In this document: one piece after another, positions 1 to 8,700 of the stretch | How positions within the stretch are numbered: position 1 is the stretch's first letter | Layout: the number at the start of each line of letters is the position of its first letter | NCBI GenBank assembly: GCA_017504805.1 | Contig: JAFVQN010000122.1 | Coordinates: 1 to 54,225 of the forward strand | From: Akkermansia sp. | Lineage (GTDB): Bacteria; Verrucomicrobiota; Verrucomicrobiia; Verrucomicrobiales; Akkermansiaceae | Direction of reading: 5' to 3' | DNA length: 54,225 nt | Program-made: the position numbers and the translations under genes | Notes under the pieces: model-generated | The model's database searches: none | Seen by the model: only the letters and a program-made list of their open reading frames with translations | What the model was told of the DNA's origin: nothing

Positions 1-652
1 GAATCAGGGTATTGTCATTTACAATGCGCAGTTGCCCGCAGGGCCTGCCGCTACGCTGCACTGCACCCCGCAGGACTTTGCCCTGGTCTATGTGGATGAC
101 CAGTTTATCGGTACCATGGACCGCCGCTTGAACCAGCGCTGTATGGAATTGCCAGAACGCCAGAAGGATGCAGTGCTCAAGATTGTGGTGGATACCTTTG
201 GCCACGTCAATTTCTCCCGGTATATGGAGAAAGACCGCAAGGGCCTTATTGGCAAAGTGACGTTGGGAGACAAACCGCTGACGGGCTGGCGAGTAGCCAC
301 GATGAATCTGGAAAAACACAGCCCCAGCCTGGCTGCGCGTGCCCGGGGGGCAGAGAAAGGTGCCTACTACCGCGCCGAGGTGGAGCTGCAGAATCCCATC
401 GATACCTTCCTGGACATGAAGGACTGGCAGAAAGGCTACGTGTGGGTGAACGGGCAGCTGCTGGGACGCTACTGGAATATAGGTCCGCAGGAGCGACTTT
501 ACTGCCCCGGCGAGTTTCTGAAAAATGGCAGGAACATCATCGAGGTGCTGGACCTGTTCATGACCACGGAGACTCCCCCTGCCATCTCAGGCAAGACGGA
601 ACGTAACATGGAGGTACACAAGCAGACGAAGAGTCTCAACAACCAGTGGTGA
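1..652 (+). CDS. GH35 beta-galactosidase, C-terminal part (5' end cut by window)
   Basis: The reading frame is open from base 2 to the TGA at 650-652, so this is the 3' end of a gene that begins outside the window. The roughly 216 visible residues carry the C-terminal jelly-roll signature of family 35 beta-galactosidases. It includes the motif WQKGYVWVNGQLLGRYW at about residues 142-158 of the visible part, followed by an LYCPGEFLKNGRN segment. In this family these all-beta domains pack against the catalytic TIM barrel, which lies upstream and is not visible. GH35 enzymes remove terminal beta-galactose from glycans, and mucin O-glycans would fit an Akkermansia-like host. The family call is firm; the substrate is inferred. 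A strong hairpin at 683-709 follows the stop. Confidence 0.88.
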   Translation, partial: NQGIVIYNAQLPAGPAATLHCTPQDFALVYVDDQFIGTMDRRLNQRCMELPERQKDAVLKIVVDTFGHVNFSRYMEKDRKGLIGKVTLGDKPLTGWRVATMNLEKHSPSLAARARGAEKGAYYRAEVELQNPIDTFLDMKDWQKGYVWVNGQLLGRYWNIGPQERLYCPGEFLKNGRNIIEVLDLFMTTETPPAISGKTERNMEVHKQTKSLNNQW

Positions 653-682
653 TTCCTGCTGCTCTGCAAATCTCTATCTCCG

Positions 683-716
683 GGCCTGCCGTTTTCAGAG
701 CGGCAGGCCTTTCATT
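683..716. terminator. Intrinsic terminator between convergent genes
   Basis: A perfect 9-bp stem (683-691 with 701-709, GGCCTGCCG/CGGCAGGCC) and a 9-nt loop are followed on the + strand by TTTCATTCGTTT. It lies just past the beta-galactosidase stop and overlaps the last codons of the convergent PrsW-like gene, so it mainly serves the + strand gene. Confidence 0.75.
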
Positions 717-1942
717 CGTTTCTCCTCGCGGATTTGCTGCAAGCCGGCATGCACCAGTCGCAGGGCCACGGCCCAGGCGATAACGCCCAGAATCAGAAAC
801 CTCAGCAAGCCGAACTCGGCAAGCCAGGTTGTATTCCACACCAGGTGAAGCACCACGGGAATGCAGGCAATGCGCAGGAATCGGATATCAGCCAGGGCTC
901 TCCAGTCGATGCTTGTATTACTCAGGCTGCGCTGGCCCTCAGCAATTCTCTGCTTGAGAACCAGCCAGTAGGCACCTGCGGTTATGGCTGTCCAGACGAT
1001 ATGCCCGAAAGGCGTGATGAGAGCGCGCACCTGCATGACGGCATCAGGGTTGATGTGGCTGGCATTCTGCGCCAGGGCATAGCCCTGAACCGGGTTGATG
1101 GAGCTGATGACTTCCACTGCGGTGGAGCTGGTGATGAGCCTGGCAATTTCCGTGAAGGTGTACCCGGAGCTTTCAAATGCTGCAAAACCGGCTCCAACGC
1201 CTGCCCCCAGCAGCAGCCCGGTGAGGATACGCCCGTTGCGGCGGCTACCTGCAATGAAGATGGCTGCCAGCAATTTGGCCGGTTCTTCGATGGGTCCGGC
1301 AATCCAGGAAAGCAGATTCGGGCTTACCTCCATGAGCGCCAGCGCGATGATGAGCGATATCAACCCGCCGTAGAACATGGCCCTCATCACATCCAGGAAC
1401 GGAACCTCCCGCCGCACGTTCAGCTCGAAGAACAGGACCGCCACGCAGAAGGGAATAGCAAAGTTCCCCACAAACATGAGCCCGGGCACCAGATTCGGGT
1501 TATGAAACGTGTTGCTTGCCCAGTTGAACCCAAAATAAAGCAGGAGGCAGGCCAGCAGCATGCGGGCGAAAATCCAGGGGCTGGGCCAGGCGCTGCTCAC
1601 TGCGTGCAAGGGAGGGGTGGTGCCAGGGGTGCCGCAGCAGAAGATTTCCAGCGCTTCTTCCCGGCTGTGGCTGCGGAACACATCCGCAAAAAAATGCCAG
1701 ATGGAGAAGGCCCCCAGGCCTTTCAGCCCGGTGAAATCGTCCAGAGCACCTGTCTGCCCACGGTGCAGAAGCTCATCCAGATGAATAGTGGAGTCGGTGC
1801 TTTCAGCCCACACTTCTGCATCGGCTGCAATCAAATCACGTTGCAGCATTTCGCGAAGCTCTTTGATGCTGTAAGGCCCTTCCTGTTCCCCATCTGTGAG
1901 CAGCAGGTAGTATGCAGCCTGGTTTTCTGCGTGGTGCGGCAT
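695..1942 (-). CDS. PrsW-family intramembrane protease with N-terminal GYF_2 domain
   Basis: This is a predicted 415-residue membrane protein. Residues about 11-60 match the GYF_2/DUF4339 fold (YYLLLTDGEQEGPYSIKELREM region), a soluble peptide-binding type module. The rest contains several hydrophobic spans with PrsW hallmarks: EEPAK at 219-223, an FE pair at 256-257, and conserved histidines at 314 (FGHIVW) and 366 (HLVW). PrsW-like enzymes are putative metal-dependent intramembrane proteases; Bacillus PrsW cleaves an anti-sigma factor. I chose the ATG at 1942 because a TTGACA-17-TACCAT promoter ends 6 nt upstream of it. That rules out the longer in-frame extension, which would have to start upstream of the promoter. 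The substrate is unknown. Confidence 0.8.
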   Translation of the reverse strand: MPHHAENQAAYYLLLTDGEQEGPYSIKELREMLQRDLIAADAEVWAESTDSTIHLDELLHRGQTGALDDFTGLKGLGAFSIWHFFADVFRSHSREEALEIFCCGTPGTTPPLHAVSSAWPSPWIFARMLLACLLLYFGFNWASNTFHNPNLVPGLMFVGNFAIPFCVAVLFFELNVRREVPFLDVMRAMFYGGLISLIIALALMEVSPNLLSWIAGPIEEPAKLLAAIFIAGSRRNGRILTGLLLGAGVGAGFAAFESSGYTFTEIARLITSSTAVEVISSINPVQGYALAQNASHINPDAVMQVRALITPFGHIVWTAITAGAYWLVLKQRIAEGQRSLSNTSIDWRALADIRFLRIACIPVVLHLVWNTTWLAEFGLLRFLILGVIAWAVALRLVHAGLQQIREEKRMKGLPL

Positions 1943-1948
1943 GTGGGC

Positions 1949-1977
1949 ATGGTACTCCCCTGACCGCTGGGTGTCAA
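1949..1977 (-). promoter_or_regulatory. Promoter of the PrsW-like gene, leaderless type
   Basis: On the minus strand TTGACA (1977-1972), a 17-nt spacer and TACCAT (1954-1949) end 6 nt before the ATG at 1942. The expected start point falls on or next to the start codon. The GGGGAG that resembles a ribosome binding site lies inside the spacer, so it would not be transcribed. Confidence 0.65.
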
Positions 1978-2000
1978 GCTTGAATGTTGGTGATTCAGCC

Positions 2001-2036
2001 GGAAAAAACATCCCGGCAAACGGAGATTTGCCGGGA
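2001..2036 (-). terminator. Intrinsic terminator of the pheA-delta'-yicC-gmk operon
   Basis: A 10-bp stem (2011-2020 with 2027-2036, TCCCGGCAAA/TTTGCCGGGA) with a 6-nt loop is followed, reading on the minus strand, by TGTTTTTTCC. It lies 65 nt past the gmk stop and upstream of the next promoter on the same strand, so it separates two transcription units. Confidence 0.88.
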
Positions 2037-2101
2037 TTGCAATGGCGGCTTTTTGATGCATGATTCATTGCATCGAGCCCCGTATTTCTGCAAGTGCGCC
2101 C

Positions 2102-2683
2102 TCAACTCAGGCTGGTGCGCATGCCAAGTGTGCGCAGCAGGGCGGTGAAACGCGTGTAATCGCTCTCTCGGTCGGCGGAGACGAGTGCATACTGGTATTC
2201 CCCCTGGCGGGCGTCTTCCTCAGCAGCGTTGCGGAGTCGCAGCTGAATGACTTCCTCCGCATCGGTCTGGCGCCCGCGGAGACGGGCTTCCAGTTCGGCA
2301 GAGGGAACATGGATGTACACGTCGGCGTATGCGCGGCGGATGATGGCATCCTCGCAACGGCGGATGCTGGCCGCGCCCTGCACATCGATATCCATGACTA
2401 CATTTCTGCCAGCCTGCAGGAGGTCGATGATATCGCTTTTCAAGGTGCCGTAGCTGTTGCCGTGAACGGTGGCGTGCTCGAGGAATTCACCGGCTGCAAC
2501 TTTAGCGGCAAAATCCTCCTGAGTGAGAAAGTGGTAGTCCACGCCGTCCTGCTCGCCGGGGCGGGGCTGGCGGGTGGTGCAGGAGATGGAGTAGCAGGTG
2601 AGACCATCCTTTTCGGCGCGGCGGCAGAGGGTTGTCTTGCCGCTGCCTGAAGGACCGGATACGATGAGAAGTGTGCCAAGCAT
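2102..2683 (-). CDS. gmk: Guanylate kinase
   Basis: This 193-residue protein catalyses GMP + ATP to GDP + ADP in the cytoplasm, an essential step of guanine nucleotide synthesis and salvage. The P-loop GPSGSGKT is at residues 10-17. It is followed by the GMP-binding segment with TTRQPRPGEQDGVDYHF, and then by the VVMDIDVQGA strand typical of the family. The length is normal for bacterial Gmk. It is the last gene of a four-gene minus-strand operon, 18 nt after yicC, and is followed by a clear terminator. The yicC-gmk pairing is common in bacteria, which supports both calls. Confidence 0.95.
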   Translation of the reverse strand: MLGTLLIVSGPSGSGKTTLCRRAEKDGLTCYSISCTTRQPRPGEQDGVDYHFLTQEDFAAKVAAGEFLEHATVHGNSYGTLKSDIIDLLQAGRNVVMDIDVQGAASIRRCEDAIIRRAYADVYIHVPSAELEARLRGRQTDAEEVIQLRLRNAAEEDARQGEYQYALVSADRESDYTRFTALLRTLGMRTSLS

Positions 2684-2701
2684 GGGGAGGAGGAAGAGGG
2701 G

Positions 2702-3577
2702 TTATTCGATGTTCTGGACTTGTTCGCGGATTTTTTCGAGTTCCGTTTTGGCATTGACGACCAGCTGTGCCAGCTCCGCGTCATTGGCCTTGGAACCGGT
2801 GGTGTTCAGCTCACGGAAAATTTCCTGGCAGAGGAAATCCAGTGTGCGTCCGACGGGCTCTGCCTTGTCGCAGATGGCTTCAAACTGATTGAGGTGGGAT
2901 TCGAGCCGGGTCATTTCCTCGGAAACGTCGCAGCGGTCGGCAAAGAGGGCAATTTCCTTGATGATGCGTTCATCATCCGCAGGAAGCGGCAGCCCGGCTT
3001 CTGCCAGCCGCTTCAGCAGCACGTCCTTGTGGCGGGCGGCCACCCCGGCTGCCCGCTCCATGAGCTGGCAGCGGAACTGGCGCAGGGTGCCGATGCGACC
3101 CAGCAGGTCGCGCTTCATATTGGCGCCTTCCTGCGCGCGCAGGGCGATGAAGGCCTGCAGCGCCTCGCGTACGGCGGGATCTGCTGCGGTCTGCACCTCC
3201 TCCAGCGGTATGTCTGTTTCGGTTTCTTCGGTAATGATACCGAGGCGCAGCAGTGCATCGAGCGAGGTTTCAATGCTGCGCCCCAGTGAGGATTCGGCTT
3301 CGGCAAGGGTGTTGGTGAGAGCGGTCAGCTTGTCTCGGTTAAGGGTGAGTGAGCCGCTGCCGCCAGGCGCCTGCTGCAGGGAGAGGGAGACATTAACTCT
3401 GCCGCGGGAAACGGCTGCGGTCACCGTGTCTCGGATGCTGGTTTCCAGCGCAGCCCAGGCGCGGGGCAGGGCAACTGCGATTTCTGCCTGTTTGCGGTTG
3501 ACTCCGCTGATTTCGACCCGGATGGAGGACCCACCCAGGGGGGCAGTGGCTGCCCCGAATCCGGTCATGCTGTTCAT
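2702..3577 (-). CDS. yicC: YicC family endoribonuclease-like protein
   Basis: This 291-residue protein begins with the family signature MNSMTGFGAAT and ends with the conserved C-terminal block around REELNTTGSKANDAE-like residues and VNAKTELEKIREQVQNIE. E. coli YicC has been described as an endoribonuclease affecting small-RNA turnover; the role here is inferred from family membership. Its start overlaps the end of the delta' gene by 4 nt (ATGA), indicating translational coupling, and gmk follows 18 nt later. Residues 1-155 match the YicC N-terminal domain and the remainder matches DUF1732. Confidence 0.92.
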   Translation of the reverse strand: MNSMTGFGAATAPLGGSSIRVEISGVNRKQAEIAVALPRAWAALETSIRDTVTAAVSRGRVNVSLSLQQAPGGSGSLTLNRDKLTALTNTLAEAESSLGRSIETSLDALLRLGIITEETETDIPLEEVQTAADPAVREALQAFIALRAQEGANMKRDLLGRIGTLRQFRCQLMERAAGVAARHKDVLLKRLAEAGLPLPADDERIIKEIALFADRCDVSEEMTRLESHLNQFEAICDKAEPVGRTLDFLCQEIFRELNTTGSKANDAELAQLVVNAKTELEKIREQVQNIE

Positions 3578-4551
3578 AACGTGATATTGCCGATGATGTT
3601 GAGGAGGTGAGAATCGAGGGTCAGAGCCTCGTTGACGTTGAAGTTGAGGTCTGTGCGCAGAGCCTCCAGCGCCCGCATGCGCCTCAGCAGTTCTGCTACC
3701 GGGTGTTTCGCCGCCACTGCGCTGATTTCGGGAGTGAGCGGCCGCACATCCGGCGCGTGTGATGCCAGCAGCACCGCCTGTCCCAGACAGAGTGAGAGCA
3801 GCTCCAGCATCTGTTCGCGTTCGGCCAGGTACTCAGTTTCAATCAATGCGGTGGTGGCATCCTTCTGCCGGGCCTCCCAGTCGCGGATGTCGGTGCCTTC
3901 TGCTATAGCTTTGGCCTCAGCCTTGATGGCGGCGGTGAGTCGTTTGGTAATCTGTTCCTTGCGTTCTGCGAGCAGCGCCTGGAAATCCGCACGCAGCGCG
4001 AGCGCGGCTACATCTGAGCCGATGAGGGGAAGCGCCGCTGCTACTGCCGGTAGAAAGGCCTGCTGGGCTTCGGAAAGATGGAGGGTGTTGCTCGTCTCGC
4101 GCAGGGGTACGCGCACGCAGCGTGAGAGAATGGTAGTGAGCAACCGGCTGGGTTGCTCCGTTATCAGGATGATGACGGTCTGCGGCGGGGGCTCCTCCAG
4201 TGTCTTGAGAAAGGCATTGGCCGCTTCTTCCATCATGCGGTCTGCCTCGACGATGATGACCAGCTTGGTCTCGCCTTCATCTGCGCGCAGCGCCAGGAAT
4301 GGCTCCACCCCGCGGATGTCCTCGATGAGAATCTTGCGGCTTTTCGAGCCGGGACGCAAGACGCGACACATGGGGTGACGCAGGGAATCAAGCGCGGTTG
4401 CTCGTGCTCCATTGAGCTCAGCAGCCAGCGCCAGTGCCAGCTGATGCGTGCCGGCTGACGGGGTGCCGGTGAGCAGCAGGGCGTGCGGCAGGCGCCCGCT
4501 GCGGCGGGCGTGCAGAAGAAGTTGCTGTGCCTGGGGCTGGGTGAATGACAT
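3574..4551 (-). CDS. holB: DNA polymerase III delta' subunit (clamp-loader, HolB-like)
   Basis: This 325-residue AAA+-like clamp-loader subunit would act with tau/gamma and delta to load the sliding clamp at the replication fork. The N-terminus (FTQPQAQQLLLHARRSGRLPHALLLTG) is the usual delta'/gamma opening. The P-loop position (GTPSAGTHQ, residues 29-37) lacks the GKT lysine, as is typical of delta', so it should not hydrolyse ATP. EADRMMEEAANAFLKTLEEPP (about 102-122) is the characteristic Walker-B/sensor region. The SRC motif at about 147 supplies the delta' arginine-finger region. No zinc-binding cysteine cluster is visible, unlike E. coli delta'. It lies 12 nt after pheA and overlaps yicC by 4 nt. 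Confidence 0.85.
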   Translation of the reverse strand: MSFTQPQAQQLLLHARRSGRLPHALLLTGTPSAGTHQLALALAAELNGARATALDSLRHPMCRVLRPGSKSRKILIEDIRGVEPFLALRADEGETKLVIIVEADRMMEEAANAFLKTLEEPPPQTVIILITEQPSRLLTTILSRCVRVPLRETSNTLHLSEAQQAFLPAVAAALPLIGSDVAALALRADFQALLAERKEQITKRLTAAIKAEAKAIAEGTDIRDWEARQKDATTALIETEYLAEREQMLELLSLCLGQAVLLASHAPDVRPLTPEISAVAAKHPVAELLRRMRALEALRTDLNFNVNEALTLDSHLLNIIGNITL

Positions 4552-4563
4552 GTTGCTGCGGGA

Positions 4564-5628
4564 TTATTTTTCCGGGTACGAACCCAGCACTTTGAAAACG
4601 GGGCATTCGGCTTTCAGTTCGGCGAGGCAGCTGCGGAGCGGTTCCTGCTCCTCATGCCCGTCAACATCGAGGTAGAAGAGATACTCCCAGGCCGTGTCGC
4701 GAGTCGGACGTGAATCGAGGCAGAAAATGTTGATGCCGTGGGCACGGAAGTGCTCCAGCACATCGACCAGTCCGCCAGCCTTGTGCGGCACGGTGAAGCA
4801 GATAGTGGTGCGGTCCTGGCCGCTGGGCCGTGTGCTCTGCGTGCCGATGACTACGAAACGCGTGGTATTGGTGGCGATATCCTGGACCTGTTCTGCCAGG
4901 ATGTTTAGGCCGTGCAGTCGGGCTGCCAGCGGGCTTCCCAGTGCGGCAGCCCCCTCACCAGCTTTTTCAACGGCCATACGGGCTGCTGCGGTGCTGCTGG
5001 CTGTGGGAATCTGGTCGGCATGCGGGTAGTTCTGCTGCAGCCAGATGCCGCATTGCCCAAGCACCTGGGGGTGGGAGTAGATAGTGCGGATGTCCTTGGC
5101 TGGTATATTGGCCATGAGGCAGTTCTGCACGCTCTGGTGTACCTGGGCACAGATGCGCAGGTGTGTGTGGGCAAAGAAATCCATGGCTTGCACCACGTTG
5201 CCGTGCGTGCTGTTTTCCAGCGGTATCACGCCGTAGTTGACTTCATTGCGCTCCACCGCCGCAAAGATATGGGCAAAGGAAGAGTAGGGAACCAGTTCCA
5301 CGCTGTCGCCAAATCGGCTGAGGGCCGCCTGGTGGCTCCAGGTGCCTTCCGGTCCCAGATAGCCGATGCGCATGTTCCCTTCCAGCATGAACGAACAGCT
5401 GACAATCTGCCGCCAGATGCTCAGCAGGCTTTTCTCCGGCAGAATCCCGTCGTTGAGTTTGAGTAGCTTGGCAATCAAGGCGCTTTCCCGCTCGGGTACA
5501 AAGACGGGGGCATTGTTCGCTCGCTTGGTTTCGCCCACCTGGTGGACGCAGGCTGCGCGCTGCTTGAGCAGTTCTACCAGTTGCGCATCGATGCGGTCGA
5601 TTTCGTCTCTCAGCTCTTCTAAAGTCAT
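4564..5628 (-). CDS. pheA: Bifunctional chorismate mutase / prephenate dehydratase
   Basis: This 354-residue enzyme converts chorismate through prephenate to phenylpyruvate for phenylalanine synthesis. Residues 1-85 are an AroQ-type chorismate mutase helix bundle (LRDEIDRIDAQLVELL at the start). Residues about 86-265 are prephenate dehydratase, with YLGPEGTWSHQAA at 90-102, PLENS at 136-140 and the catalytic NTTRF at 254-258. Residues about 275-354 are an ACT domain with LDSRP at 304-308 in place of the usual ESRP, which normally binds phenylalanine for feedback inhibition. It is the first gene of the operon. The predicted mRNA leader is only about 5 nt, so attenuation by a leader peptide looks impossible. 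Confidence 0.95.
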   Translation of the reverse strand: MTLEELRDEIDRIDAQLVELLKQRAACVHQVGETKRANNAPVFVPERESALIAKLLKLNDGILPEKSLLSIWRQIVSCSFMLEGNMRIGYLGPEGTWSHQAALSRFGDSVELVPYSSFAHIFAAVERNEVNYGVIPLENSTHGNVVQAMDFFAHTHLRICAQVHQSVQNCLMANIPAKDIRTIYSHPQVLGQCGIWLQQNYPHADQIPTASSTAAARMAVEKAGEGAAALGSPLAARLHGLNILAEQVQDIATNTTRFVVIGTQSTRPSGQDRTTICFTVPHKAGGLVDVLEHFRAHGINIFCLDSRPTRDTAWEYLFYLDVDGHEEQEPLRSCLAELKAECPVFKVLGSYPEK

Positions 5629-5640
5629 ACCCGTGCGGCT

Positions 5641-5669
5641 ATTCTATCACAGAGTGTGAGGGCATTCAA
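5641..5669 (-). promoter_or_regulatory. Promoter of the pheA operon, very short leader
   Basis: On the minus strand TTGAAT (5669-5664), a 17-nt spacer and TAGAAT (5646-5641) end 12 nt before the pheA ATG at 5628. No Shine-Dalgarno sequence lies between them (AGCCGCACGGGT). Confidence 0.65.
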
Positions 5670-5730
5670 TCCTGTTTTTGGGCATGCTGCGTCAAAGCTT
5701 GTTTTGCTGGCTGAATTCAGCCGTTTTTGC

Positions 5731-5758
5731 TTGACGCACGGCGCCTGTCGTGTATAGT
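5731..5758 (+). promoter_or_regulatory. Promoter of the large PilX-like gene
   Basis: TTGACG (5731-5736), a 16-nt spacer and TATAGT (5753-5758) precede the ATG at 5782 by 23 nt. The predicted leader is about 16 nt and holds no purine-rich ribosome binding site. Confidence 0.7.
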
Positions 5759-5781
5759 AACAGAGTACTCGCATTCGTGTT

Positions 5782-8700
5782 ATGAAATTCAGACACACTC
5801 GTTCCTCCCTCTCCTCTCCCCGCAAATCTCCGAAAAAAGGATTTGCGCTTATTGCAACTCTTACACTTATGATGTTGCTCGCCATGCTGGCAGTGGCTGT
5901 GATGGCCACAGCAGCTTCGCAGAACCGCATCGCGCTGCAGACCATGTTGCAGGCAGAGGCTCGCCAGCAGGCGCTGGTCGGTCTTGATGCCGCCATTGGA
6001 GAGTTGCAGGTGGAGCTTGGACCGGATCGCCGCGTTACGGCTTCATCCGGCATTCTTGATGAGAACGGTGGCAGCGTAGCGCAGCACTTGCTGGGTGTCT
6101 GGAACAGCTGGGATGGCCCCATTTACGGCAGGAGTGTCTCCGGGCAGGGGAGCAAGATTACCAGTACATACTCCAAGGGCCGCTCGCAGATGTTCCGCCG
6201 ATGGCTGATTTCCAGCCGTGACCGTAACAGAACGCGCACCATGAATGCTGCCAGCCAGCTTTGCTCCCGCGAGCCTGGTCGTCGCATTTGCATGGTCGGC
6301 GAAGGTACTCTGGGAAAATCCCTTTCGCCTCAGCACTATGTGTATGCCGACCTGCTGAGTATGCCCGCCACAGGTAAGAATGAGGCATGCTTTGCCTGGT
6401 GGGTCGGCGGAGAAAACCAGAAAGCCAAGGTTTCTGTGCAGATGCCCAAGGAAACGACAGATGCCTATGAAGCGCTGCACCGCACCTGGGATACCCCGGC
6501 TCCCCGTTTTGTTGATAACCGCGACCTTGACTTCCTGCCGGGTGAGATTGAGGAACCCGCCCGTCTGGTGACGCTCGGCTCGTTGCCGCTTCTTGGCTCT
6601 TCGTCTCAGTCTGCCGGAGCTCCTTATTTCTATGATGTCACCACGACGTCCTACACGCTTCCGATTAACGTGAGCATGGGTGGCTTCAAGCAGGACCTCT
6701 GCCTGCTGCTCAATAAGGAGAGTCTTAAGGATACAGAGTTTGCCGCACGCAGCAATCAGGATTGCCCCCTGGTGGAAAATCAGGATGTCCCCAAGGGAAC
6801 TGAGCAGGACATGCCCATCGGTTCCTGGCAGAATCTGCACGCCTATTACAATTGCTGGCCTGATGGCACGGCTAACGCTTCTGAGAATTTCTCTTCACGT
6901 CTCATCGGTCAGCTTGACAATTTCTACACCCGCATGAGCGGTTCTACCTTCGATGATAATTTGTCCTATAGCGGAGACCCTGACAATGCAAGAGGTTCCG
7001 AGAAGGGAAGAACGTATTTCGATACAAGGGCAATGCTGGAAAGTGGCAGCAAGTCGTCTGGCTATGCCCGCACCCCGATCATGCTGGCGTACCTCGCAAA
7101 CTTTGGTCTCACCGTCGAGCAGTCCACGGCTACAGCCCCCGTTACCTCACCGTCGACCCAGGGTGGCCCCACGAGAGATCCTTTGTACAATCTGAGTATC
7201 TCGTTTGCTCCGATGTTCCTTTGGTGGAACCCGTACAATGTACCGATGCGCATCCGGGGCCGTCAGCTGTGGGCTCGCGCTCTGCCGTCCAAAACTGCCT
7301 GGATTCAGACCAGAACATTCTCTCAGAAAAAGAGGGTGATGAACTGGGACGACCGCATCTGGTGGTACCGTGGTATCTATCGCTCCAATAAGAACGATAC
7401 CAAGACCAGGGAAACGCTGGGTAAGGATTATGGCGAATACTTCCAGAATACGCAGGGGGACACCACGGGTGATATCGTGTTCCAGCCTGGTGAAATTCTG
7501 TTCTTCTCACCGGCAAATCCCCGCGATAAGTCTGTAGACAAGATTCACGAGAATCCCTGGGTGCTGGGCTATAATGCAAGCGCAGTTTCCGGTTACAAGG
7601 CTACTGTGTATTATCACGATTCAAATGCCAGCAGCAACGATTACGGTATAGCATCCAGGACGAATATCGAGGACGGCCATTTTTATGTGGATATGCGACT
7701 GGGATTGAAGAATACTCCCATTCCTCCCGGTTATGAAGGTGCCGACGTCGATAACCCGGAAAGAGATGCCGTGGTTGATCAGAGCGGTAACTCCGGGTAT
7801 ATCGGTCCCGATGGTTACCGATACGGACCCAAGCGACTTGACGCCATAACGGTACTCAATGGTTTCAACGGTATGGAGCGGGTCTCGCCAGTGCCTGATT
7901 CCATCAATGATGATGATATTGCCGAGGGGAAGCGCGCCCAGAGTCCGCATCGCGGGTTGCTTGGCTGGTATAATCCTGATGACAGCAGCGTCAATACCGT
8001 ATTCTGTGATCATCAGAAGGACGACGCCTACTGGAAAGTCGATGGCAGTCAGAGCGATGACACCGTGCCGTATTTCGTAGCCTCTCTGGGCATTGTTCCC
8101 AAGTCTGCCAATAACGCGCTTGACTCTCGACTCTTTGCCGGGCGTGATTACCGCACAAAGGTTTGGCAACATTCCAGCCCTGCGTTCTGGGGCAGCATGC
8201 TTACAGACCCTGACGATCAGCTTCGCCAGTACCACCCGTACCAGCTGGCCGCACTGGATGTAGGCACCGGTATGAACTCCTGCCCTATGGACAGCATAGG
8301 CCGAAACGGTGTACTGGGGATTACAAGCGATGGTGAGCAGGTATCCTTTGCATCTGTGCTCGAGCTTCCGGTGCATCCTCCGTTCTCTCTTGCCGGTTTT
8401 GCCGGTATGCGATTGCAACCCGGTTGGTACCAGTCTGGCAAGTCTGGTGAGTTTTCAGCAGTAAGTGCTGCTCGCCGTATGCAGTATCAGGCCGGTGTTC
8501 CCGGCGTTGGCATTGGCAATGCTTTCGCCGACCCCTGCCTTCCGGCAGATGATGTGTATGTATACTACCAGAATAAGTCTGAGTTTTCCAATCTTTCGTC
8601 TAACTCCAGATTGTTTGGTGACTTCTTTGACCACGGCCTGCTGATTAACGATGCGTTGTGGGACCGCTGGTTCTGCTCTTCGATTTCGGATATGCCGGAT

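Noticed and set aside
1955-1960. GGGGAG as a Shine-Dalgarno site for the PrsW-like gene
   Set aside because: It lies between the -35 and -10 of the best promoter, so it is probably not in the mRNA.
734-1963. Open frame of 409 codons antisense to the PrsW-like gene
   Set aside because: The product is Gln/His/Gly-rich and low in hydrophobic order; the opposite strand has clear protease motifs and a promoter.
3574-4551. Loss of the ATP-binding lysine in delta' as evidence of a broken gene
   Set aside because: A defective P-loop is normal for delta' subunits, and the gene is otherwise full length.
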